From assembly GCA_025358355.1 (NCBI GenBank), contig JANYJX010000030.1, positions 1-53,287 of the forward strand: DNA of 53,287 bases, given 5' to 3'. The DNA comes from Actinomycetes bacterium (GTDB lineage Bacteria > Actinomycetota > Thermoleophilia > Gaiellales > Gaiellaceae). The translations under genes and the position numbers were made by a program. Below are positions 27,787-36,382 of the stretch, in pieces. Under the pieces are notes generated by a model, which did no database searches, was not told the origin of the DNA, and saw only the letters and a list, made by a program, of their open reading frames with translations. Within the stretch, counting starts at the first letter, position 1; each line of letters begins with the position of its first letter.

Positions 27787-29064
27787 GTGCGCGCGCTCCT
27801 TCGATTCGTCCCGCTTGCGCTTCTCGGCACGATTGCGCTCCTCGCACCAGGCCTCGCTCATGGGCGAGCGCACGCGACGACGCAGACTCTCGTCTTCACA
27901 ACGCCGGCGATCAGCGTCCCCGGCTACGGCGTCGTGACCAAGCCGATGCTGATCGACTCGCCGCACGTCGATGGCTATGTCGTTGGCCTGACCGCCGAGA
28001 TCGTCGATGTGCACGGCCGTGTGCAGGGCCGCAGCAAAGTGATGCTCCACCACATCGTCTTCGGGAAGATCGGCGTCGCCGACCCGACCTGCGGTGGCGG
28101 CACGCAGCGGTTCTACGCCGAAGGCGAGGAGCGCACCGCCTTGCGTCTCCCTGCCGGCTACGGGCTGCCGAACAAGGCATCCGACCGCTGGTACCTCCTC
28201 TACATGCTGATGAACCACAAGCCCCAGACACTCAAGGGGTTCGTCCGCTACAAAGTCACGTATGTGACGGGCGAGACGCTGACGCCGGTGTCGCCGGTGT
28301 GGATGGATGTCCGCAACTGCACCGGGTTCGATCCGTCTTTCGACGTTCCCGGCACCGGCAAGCGCTTCTCGGCCTACGTGCGGACGATGGACTGGACTGC
28401 GCCCGAGTCGGGCCGGATCGTTTCGGCCGGCGGTCATCTCCATGGCGGCGGGATCCGGCTCGAGCTGCATAACACCACCTGCGGCACCACTCCGTTTGTG
28501 TCCGAGCCGACTTGGGGCGGCCCCGTTCCGCACCCGATCCTGCACGAGCCGGGGCCCACGCATATGTCGCAGTTCACGAGCCCCGAGGGAATCCCGGTCG
28601 CGGCCGGACAGACGCTCAGACTGACCGCCGTCTACGACAACGGCGCCCCGCACACCCGGACGATGGGGATCATGATCCTGTACATGGCCGCCAGCCAGGC
28701 GACCGGCTGCGGGCCCACGCCGAAGCTCGACATCGACCTCGGTCGCCCCTCGTACCCGCCCGTGTTCACGTTCCCGCTGCCGCTCGCGCCAAAAGGCCCC
28801 GTCGCGCGCGGCGTCACGTCGAGCAACGTGCAGGAGTTCGGCTACGAGCACCCGCTTGTCTCGCTCGCTCTCGGCACGACCTTCACCTGGGAGTTCGCCG
28901 GCACCGTCCTCCACGACGTGACTCTCGTCAGCGGCCCCGTTGGCTTCTCGTCGCCGTGGACCCTGGCTGGCTCGTTCTCGCACCGCTTCACGCGGCGTGG
29001 GACGTACAAGCTGTTCTGCTCGCTGCATCCCGCGCAGATGAGCCAGATCATCGTCGTTCGCTGA
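27787..29064 (+). CDS. Secreted copper-type protein: monooxygenase-like domain plus cupredoxin
   Basis: A 425-residue protein. GTG at 27787 opens a clear signal peptide (VRALLRFVPLALLGTIALLA). The middle has paired histidines, MLHHIVFGK near residue 88 and GGHLHGGG near 216, plus TMGIMILYMA, reminiscent of copper type II ascorbate-dependent monooxygenases (PHM-like). Residues about 360-425 form a cupredoxin with type-1 copper ligands: His in VLHDV, Cys and His in FCSLH, and Met in AQM. The combination suggests an exported copper redox enzyme. The function is inferred, and some catalytic histidines of true PHM are not evident. Confidence 0.7.
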   Translation: MRALLRFVPLALLGTIALLAPGLAHGRAHATTQTLVFTTPAISVPGYGVVTKPMLIDSPHVDGYVVGLTAEIVDVHGRVQGRSKVMLHHIVFGKIGVADPTCGGGTQRFYAEGEERTALRLPAGYGLPNKASDRWYLLYMLMNHKPQTLKGFVRYKVTYVTGETLTPVSPVWMDVRNCTGFDPSFDVPGTGKRFSAYVRTMDWTAPESGRIVSAGGHLHGGGIRLELHNTTCGTTPFVSEPTWGGPVPHPILHEPGPTHMSQFTSPEGIPVAAGQTLRLTAVYDNGAPHTRTMGIMILYMAASQATGCGPTPKLDIDLGRPSYPPVFTFPLPLAPKGPVARGVTSSNVQEFGYEHPLVSLALGTTFTWEFAGTVLHDVTLVSGPVGFSSPWTLAGSFSHRFTRRGTYKLFCSLHPAQMSQIIVVR

Positions 29065-29680
29065 CCTTCGACCGCGCGGCCTCACAGCGCACCCGCACCG
29101 CACAACCGTCGAGGTGGTCGTTGACGAGACCCATCGCCTGCATGAAGGCATACACCGTCGTCGGGCCCACGAAGCTCCAGCCACGCCGCTTCAAGTCCTT
29201 CGCGAGCGCACGCGACTCTGATGTCTCCGCGTTCGCCCTTCTCTCGGCCAGGGTCACCTGCTCGGATCGTGTCCCAGGGAGCGGCTCGAAACCCCACACG
29301 TAGCGAGCGAGCGAGCCTTCGGTCTCGACGAGCTCGAGGCAGCGACGCGCGTTGTTGATCGTTGACTCGACCTTGCCGCGGTGGCGCACGATCGACGCGT
29401 CGCCGAGCAGCCGCTCGACATCCGGCGGGCCGAACTCAGCGACCTCGACGAAGTCGAACCCCGTAAATGCGCGCCGAAACCCTTCGCGCTTGCGCAGGAT
29501 CGTCAGCCACGAGAGTCCCGCCTGAAACCCCTCGAGGCACAGCTTCTCGAATAACCGCACATCATCCGTAACCGGGAAGCCCCATTCCTCGTCGTGGTAG
29601 CGCCGGTACTCCTCCGAGCCCGAGCCCCAGGCGCAGCGCGCGATCCCGTCTTCGCCGCTGACAATCCCATCGGGGCTCAT
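29048..29680 (-). CDS. tag: DNA-3-methyladenine glycosylase I
   Basis: A 210-residue Tag: CAWGSGSEEYRRYHDEEWG (zinc Cys and His, substrate-contacting Glu), LFEKLCLEGFQAGLSWLTIL, and RRGWSFVGPTTVYAFMQAMG followed by VNDH. It removes 3-methyladenine from alkylated DNA. The ATG overlaps the M24 stop (ATGA), making it the last gene of the Liv operon. A repair gene there looks like a passenger. It overlaps the convergent copper-protein gene by 17 bases. Confidence 0.92.
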   Translation of the reverse strand: MSPDGIVSGEDGIARCAWGSGSEEYRRYHDEEWGFPVTDDVRLFEKLCLEGFQAGLSWLTILRKREGFRRAFTGFDFVEVAEFGPPDVERLLGDASIVRHRGKVESTINNARRCLELVETEGSLARYVWGFEPLPGTRSEQVTLAERRANAETSESRALAKDLKRRGWSFVGPTTVYAFMQAMGLVNDHLDGCAVRVRCEAARSKVSERR

Positions 29681-30789
29681 GCCTTCGCGAAGATCTTCAT
29701 CGGAAGGTTCGACAGCGGCACGCCGCCGTCTGCAGTGACGAGCCAGGTGTCCTGCATGTAGAGGCAATCACCGCCGTCCGGCGCGATCGCGTGCGGGTGC
29801 ATCGAGAAGATCATGTTCTCGGCGAGCTCGGTGTCGACGCCCTCGCCGATCTTCGGGAACTCGATCATCGTCATCCCAATCGAATGGCCGGTCACGTGGC
29901 CGAGGTGGAAGCCGCGTTGCGTGAACCCGGCCGACACCGCGCGATGAACGTCGTGAGCGGTCGCCCCGGCGCGCATCACGCTACGGGCGATCTCGAAATA
30001 CTCGGTGTACGCATCCATCGCCTGCTGAGTCGGGCCGCTCCAGCCGCCCTCGCGCGCTGCGATCGCACGCGAGACCTCGACCCAGTGCATTCCCGGTCCG
30101 GCGACCTCGAGCGACGGGAGCATGAAGTCGCCGAGTACCTCAGTGGCACGCGCGATCTTGAACTCGGGCAGGGCTTTCCCGCTCGGCCCGGTCAGCACCA
30201 TGTTCATCGTCAGCCGGCCGCAGCCCTCGGCGACGAAGTAGTCCTCAGCCGCCGCCATCACCTCAGCCGCCGACTTCCCTTCCGCGTAATGCTCGAAGAA
30301 GATCTCGAAGCCGCGCTCGTTGATGCGGACACTGTCGCGCACGGATTCGAGCTCGGCCTCACTCTTCAGGGCACGCGCGAGGTCGAACTCCAAGTCGAAC
30401 GGGACGAGCTCGAGCGCGCCCAACGCTGCGTGATCGCGCACGGTCATGATGTAGTCGAGTCCGAAGACGCCGACGCGTTTCCAACCCGCCGCGCGTGCTT
30501 GCTCGGCGATATGCGCGCCGGGCCGATCGACGAACACCTGCTCTAGTTCGGCCGTCCCGTGCTCGCCGACGTAGCGCGCCTCGCTCGGAAAGACGACGAA
30601 CGCGTCGCCGTCGGCCGGGATCACGACGTACGCGTAACGGTGGACGATCTGGAAGCCGGACATGTACGTGACCGCGCCCTCGAAGCCTGTGTACTCGGAG
30701 CCCGCGACGATCAGCGCGTCGAGCTCGCTCCTTGCCATCGCGGCGCGGACGTTGGCGTGGCGGCGCTGCAGCTCCGGGCTCAGATCCAT
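29677..30789 (-). CDS. M24-family (creatinase/aminopeptidase-fold) protein, metal ligands lost
   Basis: A 370-residue two-domain protein with a creatinase N-domain (about 1-145) and a pita-bread C-domain. Of the five metal ligands of M24 peptidases, only the His in GHVTGHSIGM is plain. The usual paired Asp segment reads GDFMLPSLEVAGPGMHWVEVSR, the first Glu region reads MIFSMHPHAI, and the last reads LYMQDTWLVT. Creatinase itself is a metal-free member, so a C-N hydrolase role on a small molecule fits better than a peptidase role. The ATG has AAGGAG upstream and overlaps the panE-like gene by 10 bases. Confidence 0.8.
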   Translation of the reverse strand: MDLSPELQRRHANVRAAMARSELDALIVAGSEYTGFEGAVTYMSGFQIVHRYAYVVIPADGDAFVVFPSEARYVGEHGTAELEQVFVDRPGAHIAEQARAAGWKRVGVFGLDYIMTVRDHAALGALELVPFDLEFDLARALKSEAELESVRDSVRINERGFEIFFEHYAEGKSAAEVMAAAEDYFVAEGCGRLTMNMVLTGPSGKALPEFKIARATEVLGDFMLPSLEVAGPGMHWVEVSRAIAAREGGWSGPTQQAMDAYTEYFEIARSVMRAGATAHDVHRAVSAGFTQRGFHLGHVTGHSIGMTMIEFPKIGEGVDTELAENMIFSMHPHAIAPDGGDCLYMQDTWLVTADGGVPLSNLPMKIFAKA

Positions 30790-31697
30790 GAGTTCTCGGC
30801 TCCTTTGATGAGTGCGGTGACGGCGTCGTTGAGCGGCGTCGGCACTCCGAGATCCCGCCCGAACCGCGCGATGCCGCCGTTCAAGTAGTCGATCTCGGTC
30901 GGCCGGCGCGCCTCGATGTCTTGCAGCATGCTCGCCTTGTGGCCGTACGCCTGATCCGGCTGTGAAGAGCGGTCGATCAGCTCCTCGGGATCCATGTCGA
31001 GGACGATGCCCTGTTCAGCCACGACCGCCTTCCCCTCGTTGACGAGCCCGCTGACGAGCGCCCTCAATGCCTTGTCCTCGCACACGCGTCCGTGCGTGAG
31101 GCCGGTGAGCGCGCCGATCGGGTTCGTCGCGGAGTTGAAAATCACCTTGCGCCATTGCGCCGGGCGGGCGTCGGCAACGGCGTGCGTGGGCATTCCGGCC
31201 CGCGTGCACGCGTCCGCCAACGCCGCGATCTCATCCGCGCGCGCGGGCTGTGGCTCGAACGGGCCAAGCGACGTGTCGCCCTTCACATCCCATTGCACGA
31301 CGCCGGGCTCGAGGATCTTTCCCGCCGGGAACGTCGTACCGCGGATCACTCGCTCGACCTGCGCCGCGATCGTCTCCTCGTTCCCGATCCCGTTCATCAC
31401 GGACGCGACGGCGCCGTCCCGGAAGGCGTGCGCCGTCATGGTGATCGCTGCCTCGGCGTGCATCGCTTTCGTCGCCACGATCCCGAAGTCGCACTGCGGT
31501 AGCTCGGCGGCGTCAGACGTCGCGTGCAAACGGCCGTGTGCCTCGCCGGCGCCAGTCAATTGCAAACCGTTCTTGTTGATAGCGTCCACGTGCGCCCTGT
31601 TCAGATCGAAAGCCCACACCTCGACATCGTCGAGACCGGCGAGATTGGCCGCGAAGAGCGAACCAACCGCTCCGCAGCCAACGATGCAGATCCTCAC
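30780..31697 (-). CDS. 2-dehydropantoate 2-reductase family protein (copy 1)
   Basis: A 305-residue ApbA/PanE-fold NADP-dependent reductase: ICIVGCGAVGSLFAANL (Rossmann), DFGIVATKAMHA, VMNGIGNEE, QWRKVIFNSATNPIGALTGL and a C-terminal helical domain. GTG at 31697 is chosen because the Rossmann strand follows at once and GGAG lies about 10 bases upstream. It overlaps livM. In this catabolic operon it more likely reduces or oxidises a 2-oxo/2-hydroxy acid than serves pantothenate synthesis. Confidence 0.85.
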   Translation of the reverse strand: MRICIVGCGAVGSLFAANLAGLDDVEVWAFDLNRAHVDAINKNGLQLTGAGEAHGRLHATSDAAELPQCDFGIVATKAMHAEAAITMTAHAFRDGAVASVMNGIGNEETIAAQVERVIRGTTFPAGKILEPGVVQWDVKGDTSLGPFEPQPARADEIAALADACTRAGMPTHAVADARPAQWRKVIFNSATNPIGALTGLTHGRVCEDKALRALVSGLVNEGKAVVAEQGIVLDMDPEELIDRSSQPDQAYGHKASMLQDIEARRPTEIDYLNGGIARFGRDLGVPTPLNDAVTALIKGAENSWI

Positions 31698-32722
31698 GCC
31701 GTTCTCTCCTTCCGTCGCAACTGCCGCAACCACGTCAGCGAAAACTCGCGCCCGCCGGTAATCCCAGTCGGCCGGAGGACAAGTACGAGCGCCATCACAG
31801 CGCCCACCGCGACAAGCCGGGTTCCGGTCGGTAGGTTGAGCGTGAAGCCGATGTTCACACCGGATTCAGCTTGGCCGAGGAACGAATCAAGCCCGCTGAC
31901 CGCGAGCGCGCCGACGACCGCGCCCCAGAGGCTCGTCGCGCCGCCGACAACCAGCATCGCCAAGCTCAGGAACGTCAGCTCGAGGTAGAGCTGGTCGGCG
32001 GTGAGGCTCCCGATCTGGTGTACGTAGAGCGCGCCCGCAAAGCCGGAGAGCCCTCCCGACAGCGTGAATGCGATCAGCCGCTGCCGGTGGACGCTGATCC
32101 CGACTGCCTGCGCAGCCGCCGGATCCTCGCGCGTCGCGCGCAGCTGCCGCCCGAAGCGGGTCCGTTGGTAGCCGTACGCAATCGCCATCACGACGAGCGC
32201 GCCGAGTGTGGCTTGAAGCATGCCCGTCGTCTCCGGCACGAGCGAGAGCACGCCGGCGCCCGGACCGATCTTCGTCCACTCGTGGAGGATGTTGTGCGTG
32301 ATTTCGAGGACGGCGAACGTCGCAATGCCCGCCGCCAAACCCGACAGCCGCATCAGCGGCAAGGCGACGAGCGCGGCGTAAACCGCACCGAAAGCGGCCG
32401 CGAGGAGTAACGATGGGAGGTTGCCGATCGTGTGATCGCGCAGCAGCGGCGCGAGGGCTGGAAGCGTGCCCACCTTCAGCTCGACGGGCACCGTCATGAC
32501 CCCGGCGGCATATCCACCGACCGCCGCGAAGCTGATCTGGCCGAACGAGAGAACACCGGAGTTGCCGACGAAGACGTACAGCGCCACCACGATCGCGACC
32601 GAGACGAGCGCCGTCTGGAAGTCGATTTGCCGTGCCGGCGACGTACCCGAGCCGACGACACCGACCACGACCACGAGCAGCGCCGGGGGCGCCAACTCCG
32701 ACAGCGAGCGCGTCCATCTCAT
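31694..32722 (-). CDS. livM: Branched-chain amino-acid-type ABC transporter permease LivM
   Basis: A 342-residue inner-membrane permease with 8-9 hydrophobic helices. Family marks are NSGVLSFGQISFAAVGGYAAG, RFGRQLRATREDPAAAQAVG (the loop that contacts the ATPases) and GGATSLWGAVVGA. The ATG overlaps the livH stop. Liv-type systems import amino acids, amides, urea or aromatic acids; the substrate here is set by the binding protein and is unknown. Confidence 0.92.
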   Translation of the reverse strand: MRWTRSLSELAPPALLVVVVGVVGSGTSPARQIDFQTALVSVAIVVALYVFVGNSGVLSFGQISFAAVGGYAAGVMTVPVELKVGTLPALAPLLRDHTIGNLPSLLLAAAFGAVYAALVALPLMRLSGLAAGIATFAVLEITHNILHEWTKIGPGAGVLSLVPETTGMLQATLGALVVMAIAYGYQRTRFGRQLRATREDPAAAQAVGISVHRQRLIAFTLSGGLSGFAGALYVHQIGSLTADQLYLELTFLSLAMLVVGGATSLWGAVVGALAVSGLDSFLGQAESGVNIGFTLNLPTGTRLVAVGAVMALVLVLRPTGITGGREFSLTWLRQLRRKERTA

Positions 32723-33639
32723 ACGCGATCGACCACCGATGACCGGCCACCGGCGAAGAGCCCGGCCGGCCGGAGGATCAACACAAGAATGACGAGCGCG
32801 AACAACGCGGACGGCAAGTACACGCTCTTGTCTGTCGGCAGCGCGCCGTTGATCACACCTCTGGTGAAGCCGATCGCGAACCCGCCGAGGGTCGCTGTCC
32901 AGAGCCGATCGATGCCGCCGACGACGACGCCAACGAGAACGATGATCATGTCGTGGAGCGCGAAGTCGCTCGTCACGTAGGACTGGCTCGCAGTCAGCAG
33001 AACGGCTACTGCCGCGGCGATCACGCCGGCGAGCAGCACGGCAAGCGTGATCACGCGATTCGCGCTCACACCGAGGAGGCGTGCGGTCGTGAAGTCGGTC
33101 GCGGCTGCGCGCATCTGCAGGCCGACTGTCGTCTTCCCGAGGAGTAGCGCGAGCCCTGAAAGCGCGACGATGGCGACGACGAGCGCGACGATCGTCACCT
33201 TTCGCACATCGACGCCACCGATCGTCACCGCCTGCGCAAGCTGCGCCACCGTCGACGCCGGAATGCCCACTTGGCCCTGCACCTTCAAGACGACTAGCAG
33301 CGCGATGCTCTGCAGCAAGAACGAGACAGCGAACGTCGCGACGAGCATCACCGCAGGCGACCGGGTGCGGAGGGGGCGGAACACGGTGACCTCCATCACG
33401 AGCGACAGCGCGATCACGACGCCGAAGCACGCGAGGATCGCCTGCCACGTCGACCAGCCCGCCCGGCTCGCGTAGGCGAGCGTGAACGCGCCGGCCATGA
33501 TCAGCTGGCCATAGGCGAAGTTGACGAGCCGCAGCACACCAAAGACGAGACCGATCCCGACCGCCATCAGCCCGTAGATCGCGCCGAGCCCGAGCGCATC
33601 GACGAGGTTCTGCGCATCGACTGCGCCGATGACTGTCAT
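32719..33639 (-). CDS. livH: Branched-chain amino-acid-type ABC transporter permease LivH
   Basis: A 306-residue permease: GAIYGLMAVGIGLVFGVLRL, VNFAYGQLIMAGAF, QMRAAATDFTTARLLGVSAN (coupling loop) and VVVGGIDRLWTATLGGFAIG. It pairs with LivM to form the membrane channel. It overlaps livF upstream and livM downstream by 4 bases each. Confidence 0.92.
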   Translation of the reverse strand: MTVIGAVDAQNLVDALGLGAIYGLMAVGIGLVFGVLRLVNFAYGQLIMAGAFTLAYASRAGWSTWQAILACFGVVIALSLVMEVTVFRPLRTRSPAVMLVATFAVSFLLQSIALLVVLKVQGQVGIPASTVAQLAQAVTIGGVDVRKVTIVALVVAIVALSGLALLLGKTTVGLQMRAAATDFTTARLLGVSANRVITLAVLLAGVIAAAVAVLLTASQSYVTSDFALHDMIIVLVGVVVGGIDRLWTATLGGFAIGFTRGVINGALPTDKSVYLPSALFALVILVLILRPAGLFAGGRSSVVDRV

Positions 33640-34349
33640 GAGGCGAAGTACGCGGCGACCATCCGGTCGGTGTCGCCTGCGTCGTCGGGGGTCAGGGTCA
33701 AGCGAATCTCGCCGTTCGACATCAGATACGTGCGATCCGCGAATGCGACTGTTCGCTGTGCTCGCTGCTCGACGAGTAAGACAGTCACGCCACGGCGGCG
33801 GATCTCGGCGAGAGCCTCGAAGACGACATCCACGATCTTCGGCGCAAGGCCGAGCGACGGCTCGTCGAGCAGGAGAAGGTCGGGTTTGGCAACCAGCGCC
33901 CTGGCGATCGCAAGCTGCTGCTGCTGCCCGCCAGACAGGACACCCGCTTGCCTACGACGGAACTCGCGCACGATCGGGAACAGCTCCTGCACCGCATCGA
34001 TGTCCTCCTCGGCACCGGACCGCGATCGCCGACCGGCGAGGCCGAGCCGGAGATTCTCGTCAACCGTCAGCTGGGGGAAGATCCTGCGCCCTTCTGGAAC
34101 GAGAGCGATGCCGAGGCGCGCGACCGACTCCGGCGGCTTCCCGGCGAGAGTCGACCCGCGCAGCCTGATCGACCCACCCTTCGTCGGAACAAGGCCCATG
34201 ATCGCGTGCAACGTCGTCGACTTCCCGGCCCCATTCGGGCCGATCAACCCGACGATCTCGCCTTCCTTGACGCCGATCGAGACATCGCGGACGGCGGCCA
34301 CCGCGCCATAGCGCACCTCGAGTTCGTCGAGCTCGAGAAGTGCGGTCAT
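33636..34349 (-). CDS. livF: ABC transporter ATP-binding protein LivF
   Basis: A 237-residue ATPase with Walker A GPNGAGKST, Q-loop region, signature LSGGQQQQLAIARAL, Walker B LLLLDEPSLGL and the LivF-specific ALVPEGRRIFPQLTVDENL. It drives import with LivG. It overlaps livG and livH by 4 bases. Confidence 0.94.
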   Translation of the reverse strand: MTALLELDELEVRYGAVAAVRDVSIGVKEGEIVGLIGPNGAGKSTTLHAIMGLVPTKGGSIRLRGSTLAGKPPESVARLGIALVPEGRRIFPQLTVDENLRLGLAGRRSRSGAEEDIDAVQELFPIVREFRRRQAGVLSGGQQQQLAIARALVAKPDLLLLDEPSLGLAPKIVDVVFEALAEIRRRGVTVLLVEQRAQRTVAFADRTYLMSNGEIRLTLTPDDAGDTDRMVAAYFAS

Positions 34350-35134
34350 CGGAGCTCGTCCACCCCAGCGTCAGTCCGAATTGCAGACTCACCGAGGTAG
34401 GCCGCTGCGACATCGAGGTTCGCCCGGATCTCGGCCGGCGTTCCCTCGGCGAGGGTCGCTCCCTGGTCGAGGACGTGGATCCGGTCGCACACCTCCATGA
34501 TCAGCGTCATGTTGTGATCGATCAGGAGCACACCAGCGTTGTGCTCGTCCCGGACTGCACGAATCACCGCGGCGAACTCGGGAACCTCCGCCTCGGGGAG
34601 CCCAGCAGCAGGTTCGTCCATCAGCACGAACTTCGGCTCAGTCACAAGCGCACGCGCAACCCCCAGGCGACGCTCATCTCCGTGGGCGAGCCCACCAGCG
34701 AGCGCATCCGCCTGATCGGCCAGCCCGAGAATGCCTAGGAGCTCGGACGCGCGAGCACGCGCCTCCCGCGGCTTCTGGCCGACGCCGAGTGCGGCGACCT
34801 CGACGTTTTCGCGGACGGAGAGGTCTCGAAACGAGTGGCTGTGCTGGAACGTCCGGGCCAGACCCGCCCTCCCACGCCGATGGGGGCTCCAACGGGTGAT
34901 GTCCTGGCCCTCGAATTCGACGGCCCCACTGGTTGGGAAGTCGAACCCGGTCATCACGTTGACGAGCGTCGACTTGCCCGCGCCGTTCGGCCCAATCAGC
35001 CCAACAACCTCGTGGCTGTACAGCCCGAGCGTCACGCAGTCGAGCGCGTGCACGCCGTCGAACGAACGCGAGACGGCGGCGGCCCGGAATCCTCCGGGCC
35101 GCCGCGTCTTCGCGGGATTCGTCGCGTCGACCAA
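34346..35134 (-). CDS. livG: ABC transporter ATP-binding protein LivG
   Basis: A 262-residue ATPase with Walker A GPNGAGKST, GLARTFQHSHSFRDLSVREN, Walker B FVLMDEPAAGL and the LivG end AEGTPAEIRANLDVAAAYLG. The signature loop reads GLAHGDERRLGVARAL, where LPYGQQRRLEIARAL is usual, a mild divergence. It starts 10 bases after livK. Confidence 0.93.
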   Translation of the reverse strand: MVDATNPAKTRRPGGFRAAAVSRSFDGVHALDCVTLGLYSHEVVGLIGPNGAGKSTLVNVMTGFDFPTSGAVEFEGQDITRWSPHRRGRAGLARTFQHSHSFRDLSVRENVEVAALGVGQKPREARARASELLGILGLADQADALAGGLAHGDERRLGVARALVTEPKFVLMDEPAAGLPEAEVPEFAAVIRAVRDEHNAGVLLIDHNMTLIMEVCDRIHVLDQGATLAEGTPAEIRANLDVAAAYLGESAIRTDAGVDELR

Positions 35135-35144
35135 CCCTCCGAGC

Positions 35145-36323
35145 TCAGCCGATGTTGGCCGGAGACGACGCCGTCACGAGACCGACGCGCCTGAGCACGT
35201 TGTTCTCGATCTCGATCACGCGGTACTGCCGTCCGAACACCGAGTGGTACTTGGCGGAGAAGCTGACGTTGCCCGAGATCGTGGGCACCTTCTTGAACTT
35301 CTCCATCGCAGCAGCGAGCGCCGACCCTTTCGTCGTGCCTGCCTGCTTGAGGGCAGCGAGGATCCCGTCGATCGCGGCCGCGCCGGTGACGAAGCCACCC
35401 GTGCCGGCCTTGACCTGCTTCGCGAGGAGGTTCACCGCCGGGTTCGGGTCGTCGCCGCCGATCGAGGCGTATGTCACCGCGAAGTAGTTCGTCACCTTCG
35501 GCTTGTCGCCGGTCCAGTACGTGCCGTCGCCAGCCCACGAGTTGAGGATCGGCGTGTTGTTGCCGAGCGAGCGAAGGCCGTTGACGATGCCCGGCAGTTC
35601 GCCGAACGATGTCGACGTCACGATCACGTCGGCCTTCTCACCGTTCAAGCGGGAGACCGCGTTCCCAAAGTCGTTCTGGAACGAGGTGTAGCTCTCCTCG
35701 CCGTTGATCTTCCCGCCGAGCTGCGTGAAGCGGCTCTTGAACGCCTGCACGATCTGCTTGAAGTACGCGAGCAGGTTGTTCGTGGCGAGGTCTGCCGTCC
35801 GCCAGCCCTTCTGCTTGTACGCCCACTCGGCCATTGCTGCTCCTTCGTCCTGAGCGACGTTGCCGAAGCTGAAGGCCAGCTTGCCCTTGGCACCGAAGCG
35901 CTTCGGTCCCATCTGGTCAGTGCCGATGCACGGAGCCACGGTGAGCATGCCCTTGTTGAGGAACTCCTGTGTGGCCGGTGCCGCGAACTCGACGTCGCAG
36001 GTGACCATGCCAATCACGGCGCCGCGGCCGATTAGATCGAGGGCGCAGGCCTTCGACTTGGCCGCGTTCGAGCTCTGCGTGTCGCAGGTGATGATCTTCA
36101 GCCGCCGCCCTTTCCAACCGCCCTGCTTGTTGATCTTCGAGATCTCGATGCCGGCCGCTGCGAGCGCCGGGCCGTCGAATGGCGCCATGTTGCCGGCCTT
36201 GTCGATCGGGTAGCCGATGATGATCGGCTTGCCGGCCGCCGACGCGGAGCTTGCGGCGACGATCGCGGCGGCGCAGACCGCGGCGAGCACCGCGGCGATG
36301 ATGCCGTGTTTCCTGACTGTCAT
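35145..36323 (-). CDS. Periplasmic substrate-binding protein of the Liv-type transporter
   Basis: A 392-residue type I binding protein with a signal peptide ending SASA near residue 29. The mature protein starts GKPIIIGYPIDKAGNMAPFD and has two Rossmann-like lobes. Two Cys in the N-lobe (ITCDTQ, KACALD) and others (MVTCDVEF, VAPCIG) are unusual for a LivK. ATG at 36323 has AGGAGG just upstream. The ligand is unknown; it should define the compound fed to this operon. Confidence 0.88.
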   Translation of the reverse strand: MTVRKHGIIAAVLAAVCAAAIVAASSASAAGKPIIIGYPIDKAGNMAPFDGPALAAAGIEISKINKQGGWKGRRLKIITCDTQSSNAAKSKACALDLIGRGAVIGMVTCDVEFAAPATQEFLNKGMLTVAPCIGTDQMGPKRFGAKGKLAFSFGNVAQDEGAAMAEWAYKQKGWRTADLATNNLLAYFKQIVQAFKSRFTQLGGKINGEESYTSFQNDFGNAVSRLNGEKADVIVTSTSFGELPGIVNGLRSLGNNTPILNSWAGDGTYWTGDKPKVTNYFAVTYASIGGDDPNPAVNLLAKQVKAGTGGFVTGAAAIDGILAALKQAGTTKGSALAAAMEKFKKVPTISGNVSFSAKYHSVFGRQYRVIEIENNVLRRVGLVTASSPANIG

Positions 36324-36382
36324 TCCAGCCTCCTGGTGCGTTTTGCGGATTACGTCTACTTGGACTTTCGGGTTGCGCCTTC

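Noticed and set aside
27748-29184. 478-codon minus-strand frame
   Set aside because: Antisense of the copper-protein gene, whose signal peptide and cupredoxin site are unmistakable.
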